From contig MU119266.1 in assembly GCA_014904845.1 (NCBI GenBank), forward strand, positions 124,001 through 188,000: a DNA stretch of 64,000 nucleotides, in the 5' to 3' direction. Positions within the stretch are counted from its first letter, which is position 1. Each line of letters begins with the position of its first letter. Below are positions 11,801 to 24,707 of the stretch, in pieces. This stretch comes from Acephala macrosclerotiorum (lineage: Eukaryota > Ascomycota > Leotiomycetes > Helotiales > Mollisiaceae). Position numbers and translations under genes: made by a program. The notes below the pieces were generated by a model that had not been told where the DNA came from, did not search any database, and worked only from the letters and a program-made list of their open reading frames with translations.

Positions 11801-14800
11801 AATAATTAAAATTAATTATAATATAAAAAAAAATAAAAAAATATTATATTTTATTACGACGAATTTATAAAATTATTCGTAATAAATTAATTGAAAAATA
11901 AATTAATAAAAAATAATTAAAATTGCAAACGATTTAATAAAATCGAACGATATTATATTTATATTATGAATTTTTAAAGTTTATTTTAAAATAATTAATA
12001 ATAATATATTGTCGTTATTAATTATTAAAAAAATACGTTGTTTATATATTAAATATTAAATTAATAACGTATTCGTAATAAAAAATAATTTAAATATAAA
12101 ATTTATATTAAATTTATTAATTTTTTCAAATATACGTATTTAATATAATAAAACGAATAAAAAAATTATATTAATTATTAATAATCGATAATAAAATATA
12201 TATAATTAATATATTTTACAAATTAATTAATTTTCGATTTATAATTATTAAATTATATTATATAAAAAAAAAATATTGAAAATTTAAAACGATAATTAAA
12301 ATGAAATTTTTATATTTTTTTTATTAAACGAATTAAATAAAAACTAATTTAATAACGTAATTAAAAACGTTTAAAAAATTATATAATAAAAACGTATTAA
12401 ATAAAAAATAATATATTATTAAAAATAATAATAAAAATTTTAAAAATTTTAATAAATAATTTATAATTTTTATAATATTTATAATATAAAAAAAAAATAA
12501 ATATAATATTTTTTTTAAAATTAAAAAAAAAAAAAATTTAATTATAATTTTCGAATAATTATTTAAAATATTTTAAAAAAAAATTTAATAATTTAATTAT
12601 AAAAAAAAAAATTAATTTCGTCGCATATAATTTTATTTAATATATTAAAATTTATATTTTTAATTCGAAATTAATTAACGAGATTAAAAGAGAATTATTA
12701 ATTTTTTTTTACGAGAAATTAAAATTAATAATTTAAAAATATAACGACGAAATTTTTTTTTTAATTTTAATATAATTTTTAACGATTTAAAATAAAAATA
12801 TTAAAATATAATTTCGAAATATTATTTAAATTTATATATAATTAATAATAATTTTTTAACGATTTATATTAATACGTTTATTAAAAAAAATTCATTATTT
12901 ATATTTATTAAATATAATTATAATTATTTTAAAAATTTTGTATAATATTATAAAAATAAAAATATATTAATAAATTATATTATAAATATTATAAAAAAAA
13001 AAATTTATAATTATATCGATATACGATTTTTAATTTTTAATATTATTAAAATATAAATCGATAATATATTTATATAAATTAAAAAAAAAAAAAAAAAAAA
13101 TTTAATAATATTAAAAATATTATTAATTTTTAATAAATATATTTTAATTAAATATAAAAATTAAAATTAATAAATATTAATTTTTTAAATTTATAAATTA
13201 AATATTAAAAATAATTTATTAATTTAAAATAATTTTCAATATATTTATTATTATTTAATAAAAAAATTTAATAAAAAAAAATTAAAATAAAAAATAAAAA
13301 ATTTAAATCGAGAATTTAAATATATTATTTTCGATTTATTTATAATAAAATTATTCGTTTTTATAAATAATTTATTTGTAAATAATAAAAATTATTTTAA
13401 TAAATAAACGTTAATTAAATAATAAAAAATTCGAAATTAAATTTTTATTTATTTATTATAATTGTATTAAAAATAAACGCGTTATTAAAAACGTTTTAAT
13501 TTTTAAAATATATAATATAATAAAAAAAATTGATATAATAATTATAATCGAATTTATTATTAATATAATTATTTAATAATTAGATTTTTTAAAAATTTTA
13601 ATAATTATTTATACGAATTTATATTCGTTTTACGAGTATTTAATTAAATTAAAAACGATTAAAAAAACGTTTTATAATCGATATTATAATTTTTCGTTAA
13701 TCGTATAAACGTAAAAAAATAAATTTTCGTTTCGTTTTTCGATTAAATAATATTTAACGTAATTCGTATTTCGTGAACGCATTTTTATTTTTTTTATTTT
13801 TACGTTTATTACGTTTATTTTATATTCAATTAAAAGTAATTATTAGTTTAAATTTAATTTATATTTATTTAACGATTTAAATTTTAAATTTTAAATTTTA
13901 AATTTAAACGTTTTATAAGTATTTAAAATTAAAATAATTTTTATTAATATTAAAAAAATAATTCGTTTAAAAAAATGTTTTTTAAAATCGAATAAATTAA
14001 TAAATTAATAAAAACTTTATATTAAAATTTTATACTAAAAAAATACTTTTTAAAATATTCGTTTTTTATATTAAATTATTACGATTAATTTAAATTATTT
14101 TATTTAATATATAATTTTAAAAAAAAATTTAAAATTTTTATTTTTTATATTAAATTATTACGATTAATTTAATTAATTATATTTTTATTAAAATAAATTC
14201 TATTAAACGATAAAAGTTTTTTAATAAACGTAAATCGCGATTTATAATATTTCGTAATTTCAATTTAAATTGCGTAATAATTACTAATTTAAATATAAAT
14301 TCAATTTATAATTTAATTATAATTAGTTTATTGAATTAATAAATAAGCAAATAAAATCGTAAAATACTCGAAATTTTAATATTTTTAAATTCGATTATAT
14401 AATAATTTTAAATATTTAAAATATTATAATTTTTTTTTAAACTCGTTTAAATTAATTATTTTAATAAAAATTAAATTTAATATTTTTTACGTTTATATTT
14501 TATAAATTTTAATTTTATTTAAATATTTAAATATTATATAATATTTTTAATAAAAATTATTATATAAAATAAATTATATTAAAAAAATATTTAAATATAT
14601 TTTTAAATCGTAATATTTTATTTTTAAACTCGAAAATTAAAACGAGCTCTCGATTATTAATAGACGATATAAAAATAGTTACGAGATCTAAAAATTTTCT
14701 ACGAGTAAAAATCGTTTTTCTTTTTTTATTTTGTATTGTACTAAATAATAAATTAATATAATTTTATTAAAATTAAAATTGTATTTTTTTAAATTTTATA

Positions 14801-15390
14801 TGTTTTTTTTAAATTATTTTATATTTTTATTTTTAATAAATATAATTTTACGCGTTTATTATATAATTTAAATAATAAAATAATATTTAAAATCGAATTA
14901 AAATATTTTTATAATAACGAAATTTTTAATTTATAAATTTATATTTTTTATTTTTATTTTTATTATTATTTATTTAATATTTATTAAAATTATTACGAAT
15001 TTAATAAAAATTTATAATAATTATATACGTAATACGTAAATATAAAATAAAAATTTTAAAATTTTTTATACAATTTATAAAATAAAATATATATTAAATA
15101 AAAAAAAATATTTATTATTAATTCGTTAATAAATCGTTAAACGAGTTTTTTTTTAAATAATATTTTTTTTATATATTTTTTATTAAAAAGAAATTTTAAA
15201 TTAAATTTTAAATTTATAATATATATATATAATTATTATTTAATATTTTAAATATATAAAATATAAAAATTAAATTAAAAATATTAATAAATAATATTAT
15301 ATAATATAATTTTTTAAAAAAATTTATAATATAAATAATACGTAAATAATTTAAATTTATATAATATTAATACGCTTTTTTATTCGATAT

Positions 15391-15780
15391 TCTTTTGTAC
15401 TTTGGTCGTTTATAAAAATCAAAACATTTTAAATAAAAAAAAAAGCTCAACTTTCGAATTTTATTTAATGCGAATAAAAAAGCGATAAACTAATACAAAA
15501 ATATAGGTCTACACGAGCTCATTGACTCCGGCGCCGCGGAATTAGCAGGGGATGAGGGATATTTTGAGTAGTGCGGCGAGGGAGATGGGGTTTAAAGGGC
15601 GTGTGGGGTTGGTTGGTGCGATTTGTGTCCAGATTCTATCTTGAGATCCTAGACAATACATTGGGGTATTGCTCTACCGCCGGGTCTCAGGTTGGCACAG
15701 CTGCATTAGTGGTGTGCAAGTGTGCCCACGCAATCTGGCAGAAGTAATGCTTTTCATAGCTGGAATCCATGATCACGTAC
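15391..15780. other. Island edge with a possible gene remnant
   Basis: Composition returns to normal near 15,500. The plus-strand stretch 15,548-15,650 has codon-like sequence (reading DILSSAAREMGFKGRV...) but no start, no family I recognise, and stops nearby. It may be the end of a gene lost to the AT-rich block. The rest is the 3' flank of the minus-strand gene. Confidence 0.35.
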
Positions 15781-18700
15781 TCAGTCGTCTGAGTCGTCGA
15801 GAGATTGATATTCAAGTGCCTCTTCATAGACTGAGCGGCCGCTCGCACTGTTGATCGAGTTTCTTCTACTGAGAGTGGTGGTGATCTCAAATTCTCTAAG
15901 GTCGCTTCTTTCGGTGTCGACAAAATTTGGCATATCAAGCACCTCGACAGTCCCTTCGTTGGTGGCATGGGCTGCGCTCTCAGCATACCTTGATCGACTC
16001 GGACTCGTTAGGAGAACTTTGAATATCAACTCGGACTCTTGAGCATCGTCAACGAGCGCCGCAAGATCCTTGACCAGTTTCTCAAATTCTGGAGCCCGAT
16101 GGTAGTCCTCGTAGAATGAGACCCCGTCAAGGATGCAAAATACGGAAGCTGATTTCAGTTGCTGTTTGAGGATTTTCTTGAACAGTTTCCAGAGCATCCC
16201 TTCGTTTTCTGGTATGAAGTCCGCGTACCAGACTTTCTTGATCGCCTTCAGAGGAGATTTGTGTGCCTCGATCAAGTCTAGTAGCTGTCCTATCATGTTC
16301 CTCAACATCCCGGCGACATTATCGTTGACGTTCAGACCGCAATACCAGTACAAGACAATCCGTGGTTCTTGAGATTGCAGAGCTCGAGTGAGCATCCCGC
16401 AATATACTGACACGGGGGACGTACGTTCGTGTCGGGTTTCGTTGCCGTTGATCAGGAAAAGGTCTGAGGTTGGCGAGGTGATCCAGTCCCCGAGTCTTTC
16501 GTTATCTACCAGCCATGATACCCTTGACTTCTCGGCCGCGGAGAAGACGAACCGGTGGCGCATGGTCTCTTTCAAATCTTGATGGCACAACAAGTGGTCG
16601 TACTCAAGTGCCTCGTACAGATCTACGTTCACGCTCGTTTCATGGACTGCTTAACCTAGTCAGTTGCAGTATCAAATCGGACTACCATTTATTTGACATA
16701 CTCTTGTCAATTTCTTCCTCCGACTCTTCTTGTTTTCGATAGTCTTGTATCTCCATTAATTGCTCCTGAAGAACTGCCTGGAGTCAATGCGAATCTTTTG
16801 ACACGTAGTGAATGCTCACCAGCCAAGATAGCATCCCACTGCTTGTCTCCCGAAGTCCTCAAATAATTCAGTGCTTCAATTCGTGCACGCTGATCTATCA
16901 CCATTTGTTGCTCGAGTTCTATCAGGCGTTCGCATTGACGGATGAGCTTAAAGTCTTCTGTACTTTCTTCGAAATGCACGTGATGTCCATCCACGACAAC
17001 TCTGCTGTATGCACGAAGTACATGACGCAGCGTGTCCAAGATTGCGCAGTATAATTGCACGATGTGTTCGGTTAGTGTAGCCTGGTCATATCGAGGCGTT
17101 AGCCCCTGTGCTTGAGAGATCGTTATTGGTATTTGCTTCACTGCCTTGTACGTTCGAGCGGACAGTATTTTAGAGCGCCAGATAATCTGGCAAATACATC
17201 AGTGATACTGCCTGGTATGAGGTGTGAACTTACCGCCAAAACCATCCTCAAACCTCCACACAGCCGTGAGGCACTGGGCGATGTGCTCGGCAGTAAAGCT
17301 AACCACTGCTCGACTCTTGGCTGAGCTGTCTCGAAAGTGCGAAGGCCATTCTCCAGTGTTATCGAATTTGATCCCTCTCGTGGTCTATATTTCTTTCGCA
17401 CCAACTCAGTCTCGTCCAACACATCATTCCAGTCATGCTGTGCGGTCATGCGGATCCCGGTAGATAAACTGGCATCCTTGTCTCCTACTCTCCTTTCGTA
17501 CCGCTCCGCGGCTTCTAAAAGTGCCTCCTGATGCTTTCGCATGCTTTCAATTTCTTCAATACTTGACAGCTCTCCTACGAGGGTGTGTACTGATTTAGCC
17601 TTGTAAAAATCTGCATCTGGATCATAAACCACATCCGGCTCACTTGCTGTGAGATGGATCTTATCATCGAGCTTATTGTCAGTCATATCTGCCGGGGCAT
17701 GGGTGAGGCGCGAAACCAGTTCAAGTCGCTGTTTATCAGAAACTGGTTTATTGAACATCAAGTGAAAGACTAAGAGGTAGCTAGTCAGCCGACTCAGCTA
17801 CAAAGCAGAATATCTAAGGATTGTCCGCACCGAGCACTCGTCCTTCCTCCATTGCCCAATTTGCCTCAATCTTTGCTTCTGCTTCTCGTGCCATGATGGC
17901 AAGTTTCTTCCATACTTTCGCGTACTCTGGATCATCTTCTCCCTTGAATTTTACCATGGTAATGTGGTTTGCCATGATCTGGACTGGCTCCGCGTTATGT
18001 TCCCATCCGATTGCAGACCATTGTGGGACAACCTATAGGACATTAGCCTTACGAAATTGTGGGGACGGCTTGACGCTCAAAAGTGCAGCCTTACCACCAT
18101 GCTGCTCATCCCACCCAGAACGGGAGTCGGATAGACTTCCCATCCGAACTTCGTGACGAAGTCTGTAGAAATAGGCGCATATTGAGTCTTCTGTTGAGAC
18201 AGCCACTCTGATTGCTCCTTCAGGTGATTGAGGACTTTGTCATTTGTTTGCACAAAGACGGAGGCAATGTTGACGGCTATCAGTCCAAGATTCACTCCTA
18301 CTTCGTTACCTCCCGAATGAGGAGTTCCCATGAAGAAGATGCCATAAGTAGACAATTTGATGGCTCTGTGTTCCGCTAGATGGGTCTTGTTCGCCCCGTA
18401 CGAGTGTATGAGAGCCTGTATCCAGCTTAGCATATGAGTGAAACCTTGGCTGGCTCCTTACGCTTTTGATCACAATGCCACCGAGACTGTGCCCAATGAA
18501 TATTATTGGTCGCTTCTCGGTGCCGTCATAGCGTCGGTGATCTGATAGGTCTCCAACAAGTTGAGATCCGTGTTGGTAAAGATAGGCTCTGCTCAAATAG
18601 TCTTTACTATGTGTTTCTGCATCGTAGCCCCATACTAAGATCCGTGCATTGGGGATCTTCTTTGGAAGCATATCCACATCTGCTAACCAGCTGACAGTCT

Positions 18701-19244
18701 TATTATCGACTTTAGCTTCCCCTGTGACGATTAGAAAACTGAATAGTAATCTCCATAGTAAAGTGTTCGAAAAGCAATCAGATAAGATATGAGGATCTGG
18801 AGCGTATCCTCTTAACAAAGAGACAATGCCCCTGCTTACAAGTCTCTTCACGATGACCGTTCAGTCCATGGACTGCAACAATACTACGGGACGATGAGCT
18901 TATCAGCTTTGGAAATTCTAGCGGAGGACTTACTCGATTTTAGGATCCGTCCCTTCAGCCACAACCTTCAACCCATGTGGACGATAAGTAACAGGTGTTG
19001 GTACAGGTGGATTCTTCTCATTCTGATAAGTATGTCAGCGAGCACTTAGGCACGAATTCAACATTCCCAGTTGATTCGGACTACTCGAGAAAAAGCGAAC
19101 AGCTGTCGAATGATCTCCAGGACCGTCAAAATCACGAGATGTCGGTTCCGGCAAACGTACCTTGTCCTTTTCGTCGTCTTCCTTCCCCTTCGATCCGAAG
19201 ATCCTCTTGAACAAACCTTTCCCTGAGACTCCTTGTTCTGTCAT
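15781..19244 (-). CDS. SesB-like hydrolase with degenerate STAND/NACHT-like domain (946 aa)
   Basis: Ten exons can be joined in one frame (minus strand, 5' to 3'): 19244-19161, 19022-18934, 18883-18840, 18721-18462, 18415-18095, 18032-17831, 17769-17234, 17186-16820, 16773-16702, 16646-15781. The N-terminal alpha/beta hydrolase shows VAVHGLNG (about 65-72), GHSLGG with the likely nucleophile Ser151, MGTPHSGG (188-195) and a candidate catalytic His289 in ANHITMVKF, as in SesB/DUF676 lipase-like domains. A helical middle region follows (GLRTFE...CGGLRMVLA). The C-terminal domain resembles fungal NACHT-like proteins but has LFLINGN (721-727) where a P-loop would be, without GKT/S, and a Walker-B-like VFCILDG (827-833). 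Fungal proteins of this architecture belong to the NLR-like group linked to non-self recognition; that role is inferred. Exon 6/7 uses a weak donor (GTGCGG). The gene is divergent from the AAA+ gene and has normal composition with no RIP-type damage. Confidence 0.87.
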
Positions 19245-19607
19245 TTTGCAAGTGAAGACTGTCGAAGAAAGCAGCCGCGCATGGTATGAACTCAAGAATA
19301 AAGGCTCGAAGGCAGCTCTGAGCGGCTGAGAAGGAGGGGTTGACAAGGGAATGCATAGGTTGGAGATACGAGGCGAACTAGCGAATATTCTTTGGGCCTA
19401 TGGGGACCCTTTTTCCAGGTTGGAGATACGAGGCGAATTGGCGAAGAGTCTTGGGATCCATACAGGGCCCTTGTTCTCTGCAGCCACAACCTCAGCTCCT
19501 TCATTGCATCTTGTTCAAAATACCCCTTCATCTCGTGTGAATGAGTATAGTGATAACGTTTCAGTGCGTGCTTGATAGACAGCGAGCTTTCCCATAGATG
19601 TCTTGTC
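19245..19607. promoter_or_regulatory. Shared divergent promoter region
   Basis: This is the interval between the start codon of the minus-strand hydrolase/STAND-like gene and the earliest candidate start of the plus-strand AAA+ gene. A short shared upstream region suggests co-regulation. It contains the 60-bp tandem duplication listed separately. Confidence 0.5.
19357..19476. repeat. 60-bp tandem duplication in the divergent promoter
   Basis: Two adjacent units start AGGTTGGAGATACGAGGCGA at 19,357 and 19,417. The first 20 or so bases are identical and the rest diverged (GCGAATATTCTTTGGG versus GCGAAGAGTCTTGGGA). It could duplicate a regulatory site. Confidence 0.75.
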
Positions 19608-22600
19608 ATGAAATGTGTAGGTACAGCTCTGTTCTCGATGGAACCTTACTGAAAGCTGTCAGCCGCCATTCTTTCCGACTCGGCTCCGGCAGAGGTTCAA
19701 GTTGCATCCGGAAAAGATACAAATGAAGCTGCATATAATGTGCAAGACTTCGAATCAAAACTTGGACTGATCGCAAGCATGAGTCCGACGCACCTTCCAG
19801 GCGAACACCACAAGATGACCCCAGAAGTTGTTTCAATCACTCGATACTTCCATAGTATGGAACAACGCGTCAAGTCTCTTGAAGCCCAGGTAGCACAGCT
19901 GACCGGCTCCACCGTTCGACATGGCGAGAGCAGCTCATCCGTATCACGCTTTCCTCGCTACAGCACAAGTGCCTCAGCGAGGCGTGAGACTTTGAGACTG
20001 AACCGAGACGAGTTTGAGAGCCCCGACTCTCGTCTGGACGCAATTCATGCTATCGAGCTCCTCGTTGACGATGATGCCATCATAAAGATTCGCATACGTT
20101 CGGAGCAATTGCTGAAAATATTCCAGGTTGTAATGGGTCCAGATCTTGCCCCCGACCCATCAAAGAGTGCGGTAATGACTCGACCATTCAAGGCTTTGAT
20201 GCAATACAGTGGCCAGTTTGAGGAGTACAAGGCTTCTCTTCGCCAGGAGTTAGCAGGGACATCTAGCTCTGCAAAAGGTTTACACAAAGGCGAAGAACAC
20301 ATCGAGCTCGATAAGTCTTTGATGACTACTACAATGAGTTGGCTCGACCTTTTGATTGAAGCTTTTAAGGCTGATCTGTCCGATGATTACGTAGCCTACA
20401 CAGCCTTGATAGAACGTTCAGCAAAGACCGTCTCCTTCCTGCATTTATGTTTTCTATTTCAACCTGGCAATCTTGTCATTGAAGGAAGTGGAACATCCAT
20501 ACAAGCATACAGAATTCGGAGTGTGCATGGAAGCACCCTGCGGAGCCATCAGGATGCAGTGGAGAGCTTTCTGGAAATGATCAGCAATTCTTTCGTATTG
20601 AACTGCTTCTCTGTTGGTTATGACGGCAAGACCTTTGGACCCATCCCAAAAGCCTTCACCATAATGCCTTTCCTCGGATCCAAAGAAGTTACGAAGTTAC
20701 CTGTCATGCCAATCGAGTACCTAGGAGACACGGAGATACAAACAAAGCTCATCTCGAGGGGGAACCAATTTTACTCACTCAGAAAGCCAAGCTATAAAAG
20801 CTATTCTGGCTTAAGTCTCGATCGGGTCGCTGCGGAGGTATGCATATCCAGACTGAGAACGGACTTCGCTCACCACTACACATAGGTTAACGGCGAGGTT
20901 ATGGTAGACTTCGAGCTCTACTATCGTCAAAATCCTGACACGGCCCCTACGATAGGCTTTAAAGAGTTTGTTGAGGAAAGCGACAGAGACGTTCCGGTAG
21001 CAAGTCCCGGATTCTGCTCTCTCAGATGTAACTGCTCACATTCAATGCAGAACAGTGGTATCTATGATGACAACAAAGTCGACAAGTACCTCACTGAAGT
21101 CTTCTTGAAATCCCACGCTGAATACTTGGAAGTATCCGAGCCCAATGATAAGGGAGATTCAGACATACTTGTCGATAGCCAGCTCATACTCTTGCCAAGC
21201 CTCATCTGGGCGTTCGATCTACGAAATCGAAAGTGGTGTAAGACGAATCATATAAAACACGAAGCACCGTAGGCTGATATTCCACAGATCCACTCGATAT
21301 CAGCTTAACTCTCGACGTTATGTACCCCGACAATGCATTTGAAAATCTTATCGTGCCTGACGATCATAAAGAACTTCTCGCTAGTCTCGTCAGCCATCAT
21401 GGAGTAACGAGTCCGATGGGTAATAGCCTTTCCATGGTTGATGTTGCCGCTGGCAAGGGTAAGGGACAATGACACTTTATAATCAGTCAAGACAGGGAAA
21501 GCTAAAGAGCTGTCGCTAATACTATCATTGGAAACCTCAGGAAAGGGACTTGTTATACTTCTCCATGGTCCACCAGGAGTTGGGAAAACATTAACAGCCG
21601 GTTAGTCGAGCATATAACCCCATGCGTCGTTTGAGAACCTGTTAACGTGGAATACCAGAATGCCTGGCAGCTTATGCCAGGAGGCCACTACTTCCTATTA
21701 CAGCAGGTTAGTGGAATGTCTAACGCGAGATGTTCTTGGTATTGATGGATCTCAGCCGATATTGGCAATACTGCTCATGACGTTCAAAGATACCTTGACA
21801 CTTTCTTCACACTATCTCAGAGATGGGGGTGTGTTCTCCTATTTGATGAGGCCGACATTTTTCTCCAAGCTCGTGACAGAGAGAACATACAACGGAACTC
21901 CATTGTGTCTGGTACGAAACCCGTTTGGCTTGTTTATAATCGGACCTAACATCTTTAAGTCTTTCTTCGGACCTTAGAGTACTACTCTGGCATTCTCATA
22001 TTCACTACAAATAGAGTCGGGACAATCGACGAAGGATTCAGCTCGCGCATACACGTTGTGCTTTACTTCCGCCCTCTTACCAGAGATGCAGCCAGGAAAA
22101 TATGGGGGAATGCTCTTCGCAGAGCGAGCCATGAAAAGATGATAAAGATCGACTTTCCTTCGATCTTGGACTTCTTAGAAAGTTACTGGGATGCACAAGA
22201 TCGCCTATCACCACTCAATGGTCGCTTTATTAGCAATGCGGTTCAGAGTGCTGTAGCCCTTGCTGAGTACGGGCACAGGCATAAAGGAGATAATGGCGAT
22301 GAATCACCACGGCTAACTCGCCGGCATCTCGCAACAGTCCTTGAATCTTTGAAGGAATTTAATAGGGTAATATGGGTTCTTCCTTGTTTCGCGAGCCCCA
22401 AAAACCGTCTTGTCCTCTCAAAGCCACTTGAGTTAAAACTATGCTAACCCTGAGATCTTCTTCGGTATCTGATGGCTGTTCATGGAGGTAACGAAGACGA
22501 ACGAGCTAGGCGTGCCGGGGTCCGCAATGACGATAATTGGGACAAACCCAGATACGTCAGTCGTGCTGCTGCAATGCCTCTGTATACTATCTCTCGGCAG

Positions 22601-22654
22601 AGCAAGAAGTTGCCGCAGAACCGTGGAGATTCTGCAAGTATAGACTCGGACTGA
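19608..22654 (+). CDS. AAA+ ATPase with N-terminal DUF7025-type domain
   Basis: The core exons are 19779(or earlier)-20837, 20886-21237, 21288-21458, 21541-21600, 21659-21706, 21756-21911 and 21960-22366, all in frame. The region around FLHLCFLFQPGNLV...YDGKTFGP...LPVMPIEYL resembles DUF7025, which precedes AAA in a fungal family. The AAA module has Walker A HGPPGVGKT (exon 4), Walker B LLFDEADIFL, sensor-1 LIFTTNRVG and an arginine-finger region SSRI. The 5' end is uncertain: the frame is open back to 19,653 with no ATG. The first in-frame ATG is 19,779, or a 13-nt exon at 19,608-19,620 may splice to 19,663. The conserved-looking C terminus (YLMAVHGGNEDERARR..., to 22,654) is in a frame that no canonical GT-AG pair reaches. 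Substrates are unknown; remodelling of protein or nucleoprotein is the usual role of the superfamily. Confidence 0.83.
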
Positions 22655-23924
22655 CGAACTGTGTCGTGTCTCAGGCAATGAAAATGTATTCAAATTTACT
22701 TTGTTGAATTGAATTCGTTAAATCACAAAATAGCTGCATTGCAATGAAAATGAGTAAACAGCAGTTTAACGTTTATATAAGTGTTTAAGAGGTGAAATAA
22801 AAAAGAACTATATAAAAATATAAGAAATTCGAAAAAACAAATCTTTGTCAAATTTATATTAATTTCGAATTGGATTTTAAATTATTTAATTAATATTATT
22901 TTTAAAAAAAAAATTATAAAAACTAAATAAAATTTTTAGTTTTTATTAATTATTTTAAAAAGGTTTTATTAAATTAAAGTTTTTATTTTTAATTATATAT
23001 TTACAATAAAATTATTTTAAACGTTATTTAATAATTTATTATAAATTATTTCAATTTAATCGAAAATTCGATAGTAATTAAATCGACGTAAGATTTTACT
23101 ATTTTTTATTTAATTAATTCTAGTTTAAAACGTCGTTTATCGAGTTTATTAAATTGTAATTAGTTTAAATTTAAATTAAAATCGTTTAATTAAACTAATT
23201 AAATTATAATTTATTTTTTTTAAACGTTTTAAACGTTTAAATACTTTTAAATATATTAAAACTTATAAATATAAAATATTTAATAAATTTAAAATTAAAT
23301 TGTTTTAAATTTTATACATAAAATTTTTTATATTAAAAAAAAATATTATAAAAGTTTTAATTAATTTTATCGAGTGAATATTAAAATATATTATTATAAA
23401 ATTCGAATATAATTTTTTTAGTATTTTTTTATTAAAATACGTTAATATAATTTTAAATATTAATTCGATTAAAATTTCGAATTTTTTTTTAATATACGTT
23501 TTATTTTACGAAATTTTTATTTATTAATTTAAAAATATTTTAAATTGTATTATTTTCAAAAGTTTAAATTTAATAAAATAATTAATATATAATATATTTC
23601 ATATATAAAATCGAATAAAATAAAATAAAATATTTAATAATTAATTATAATATTAAAAATATACGTATATAATCAAAAGTTTTAATATTTTTAATAGTAA
23701 TTTTTTAATTGATTTAATTATATTTAAAGAAATTAAACTTATTATTATTAAATTAAAATTTATTAATAATAATAATAATATAAAAAATTTAAAAATTAAT
23801 TAAATATTTATAATTATATTAATATATAATTTTTATTAATTTGAATAAATTTTTATAATTTTATATAATATATATATTATTAAAATAAAATATAATTATA
23901 TTTAATAAAAATTATTTAATTAAA

Positions 23925-23951
<27 letters not shown>
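23925..23951. repeat. (AT)n microsatellite
   Basis: An uninterrupted run of alternating A and T about 26 bp long. Confidence 0.7.
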
Positions 23952-23956
<5 letters not shown>

Positions 23957-24486
23957 TACAATTATGTAAATATTTATAATTTATAATAAATATTATAAAA
24001 AAATTAATTATTAATTAATTAATTAATATTTTTATATTTTTTTTTTATTCGTTAACGATATTTTTATACAATAATAAAAAATATTAAAATTCGATTTTTA
24101 TTATATTTAAAATTCGATTTACGTTATATTTAAAATAATTTTACGAAATATATATTATAAGTAATTATAAATAATTCAAATTTGTAATTATATCGAATTT
24201 TAATTAAAAATTATTATTATAATTATAAATATATTATTTTAAATATTAATTATTTATTTTTATAATTATATAATTACGTAATTTTTAACGAGAGTTTTAA
24301 AAAGTTTTTCTTTGAAATTATATATTTATTTTTTATTTATTATAAATTTTTAATATATATTAATTTAATTAATATATTTATTTTTTAAATATTAATAATT
24401 ATATTTAATCGTTCGTTTTAATTAATTATTTATTTTAAAAACTAATATTAATTTTTATTAAATTACGTATTATTTATATAATACGA

Positions 24487-24707
24487 ATTATATCGATTTA
24501 ATCAAATAATCGTTTAAATAATCGATTAAATAATTCGAATTATAATTTTTATTGTTTTTAATAATAATTGTTTTAATATTTATTTTTTAATTATATAAAT
24601 AAATAAATATTCTTTTTAAAAAAAGAAAAAAAATTAAATTATTAATATTAAATTAAAATTTTAATATTTTGTAATTTATTTTTAAACGTATTAATATTAA
24701 TTAATAA
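24487..24707. repeat. About 225-bp direct repeat, copy 1
   Basis: It starts near TATCGATTTAATCAAATAAT and continues through ATTATATAAATAAATAAATA to AAACGTATTAATA. The same series of blocks occurs at 37,474-37,709. These could be LTRs or dispersed copies. Confidence 0.65.

Larger units (their letters stand above)
2516..15390. repeat. AT-rich, RIP-like repeat block 1
   Basis: Nearly 13 kb of almost pure A/T without genes. In the most degraded parts (for example 2,520-3,750 and 11,000-13,700) the surviving C and G bases sit almost only in CG dinucleotides. Other parts (about 3,770-10,550) still contain CA, CT, TG and AG. This fits repeats inactivated by C-to-T mutation outside CpG to different extents. 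Long A/T open frames here, such as 9,995-10,216 and 10,540-10,776, are made of Ile, Lys, Asn and Phe codons and are not genes. Such blocks are normally heterochromatic in ascomycetes; that part is inference. Confidence 0.85.

Noticed and set aside
16741..16820. Premature stop in the hydrolase/STAND-like gene (frame ending VGGRN)
   Set aside because: The acceptor AGGCAG at 16,774-16,775 gives a 72-nt exon (LQEQLMEIQDYRKQEE...) that keeps the frame open.
21707..21755. Frameshift or 23-nt intron in the AAA+ gene near the post-Walker-A region
   Set aside because: A normal 48-nt intron (GTTAGT...CTCAG, 21,707-21,755) joins the frames exactly (PITA then ADIGNTAHDV), so no lesion is needed.
21912..21980. 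Loss of the conserved VFLR segment in the AAA+ gene
   Set aside because: Using the earlier acceptor TTTAAG at 21,959 instead of the TTAG further on restores VFLRTLEYYSG in frame.
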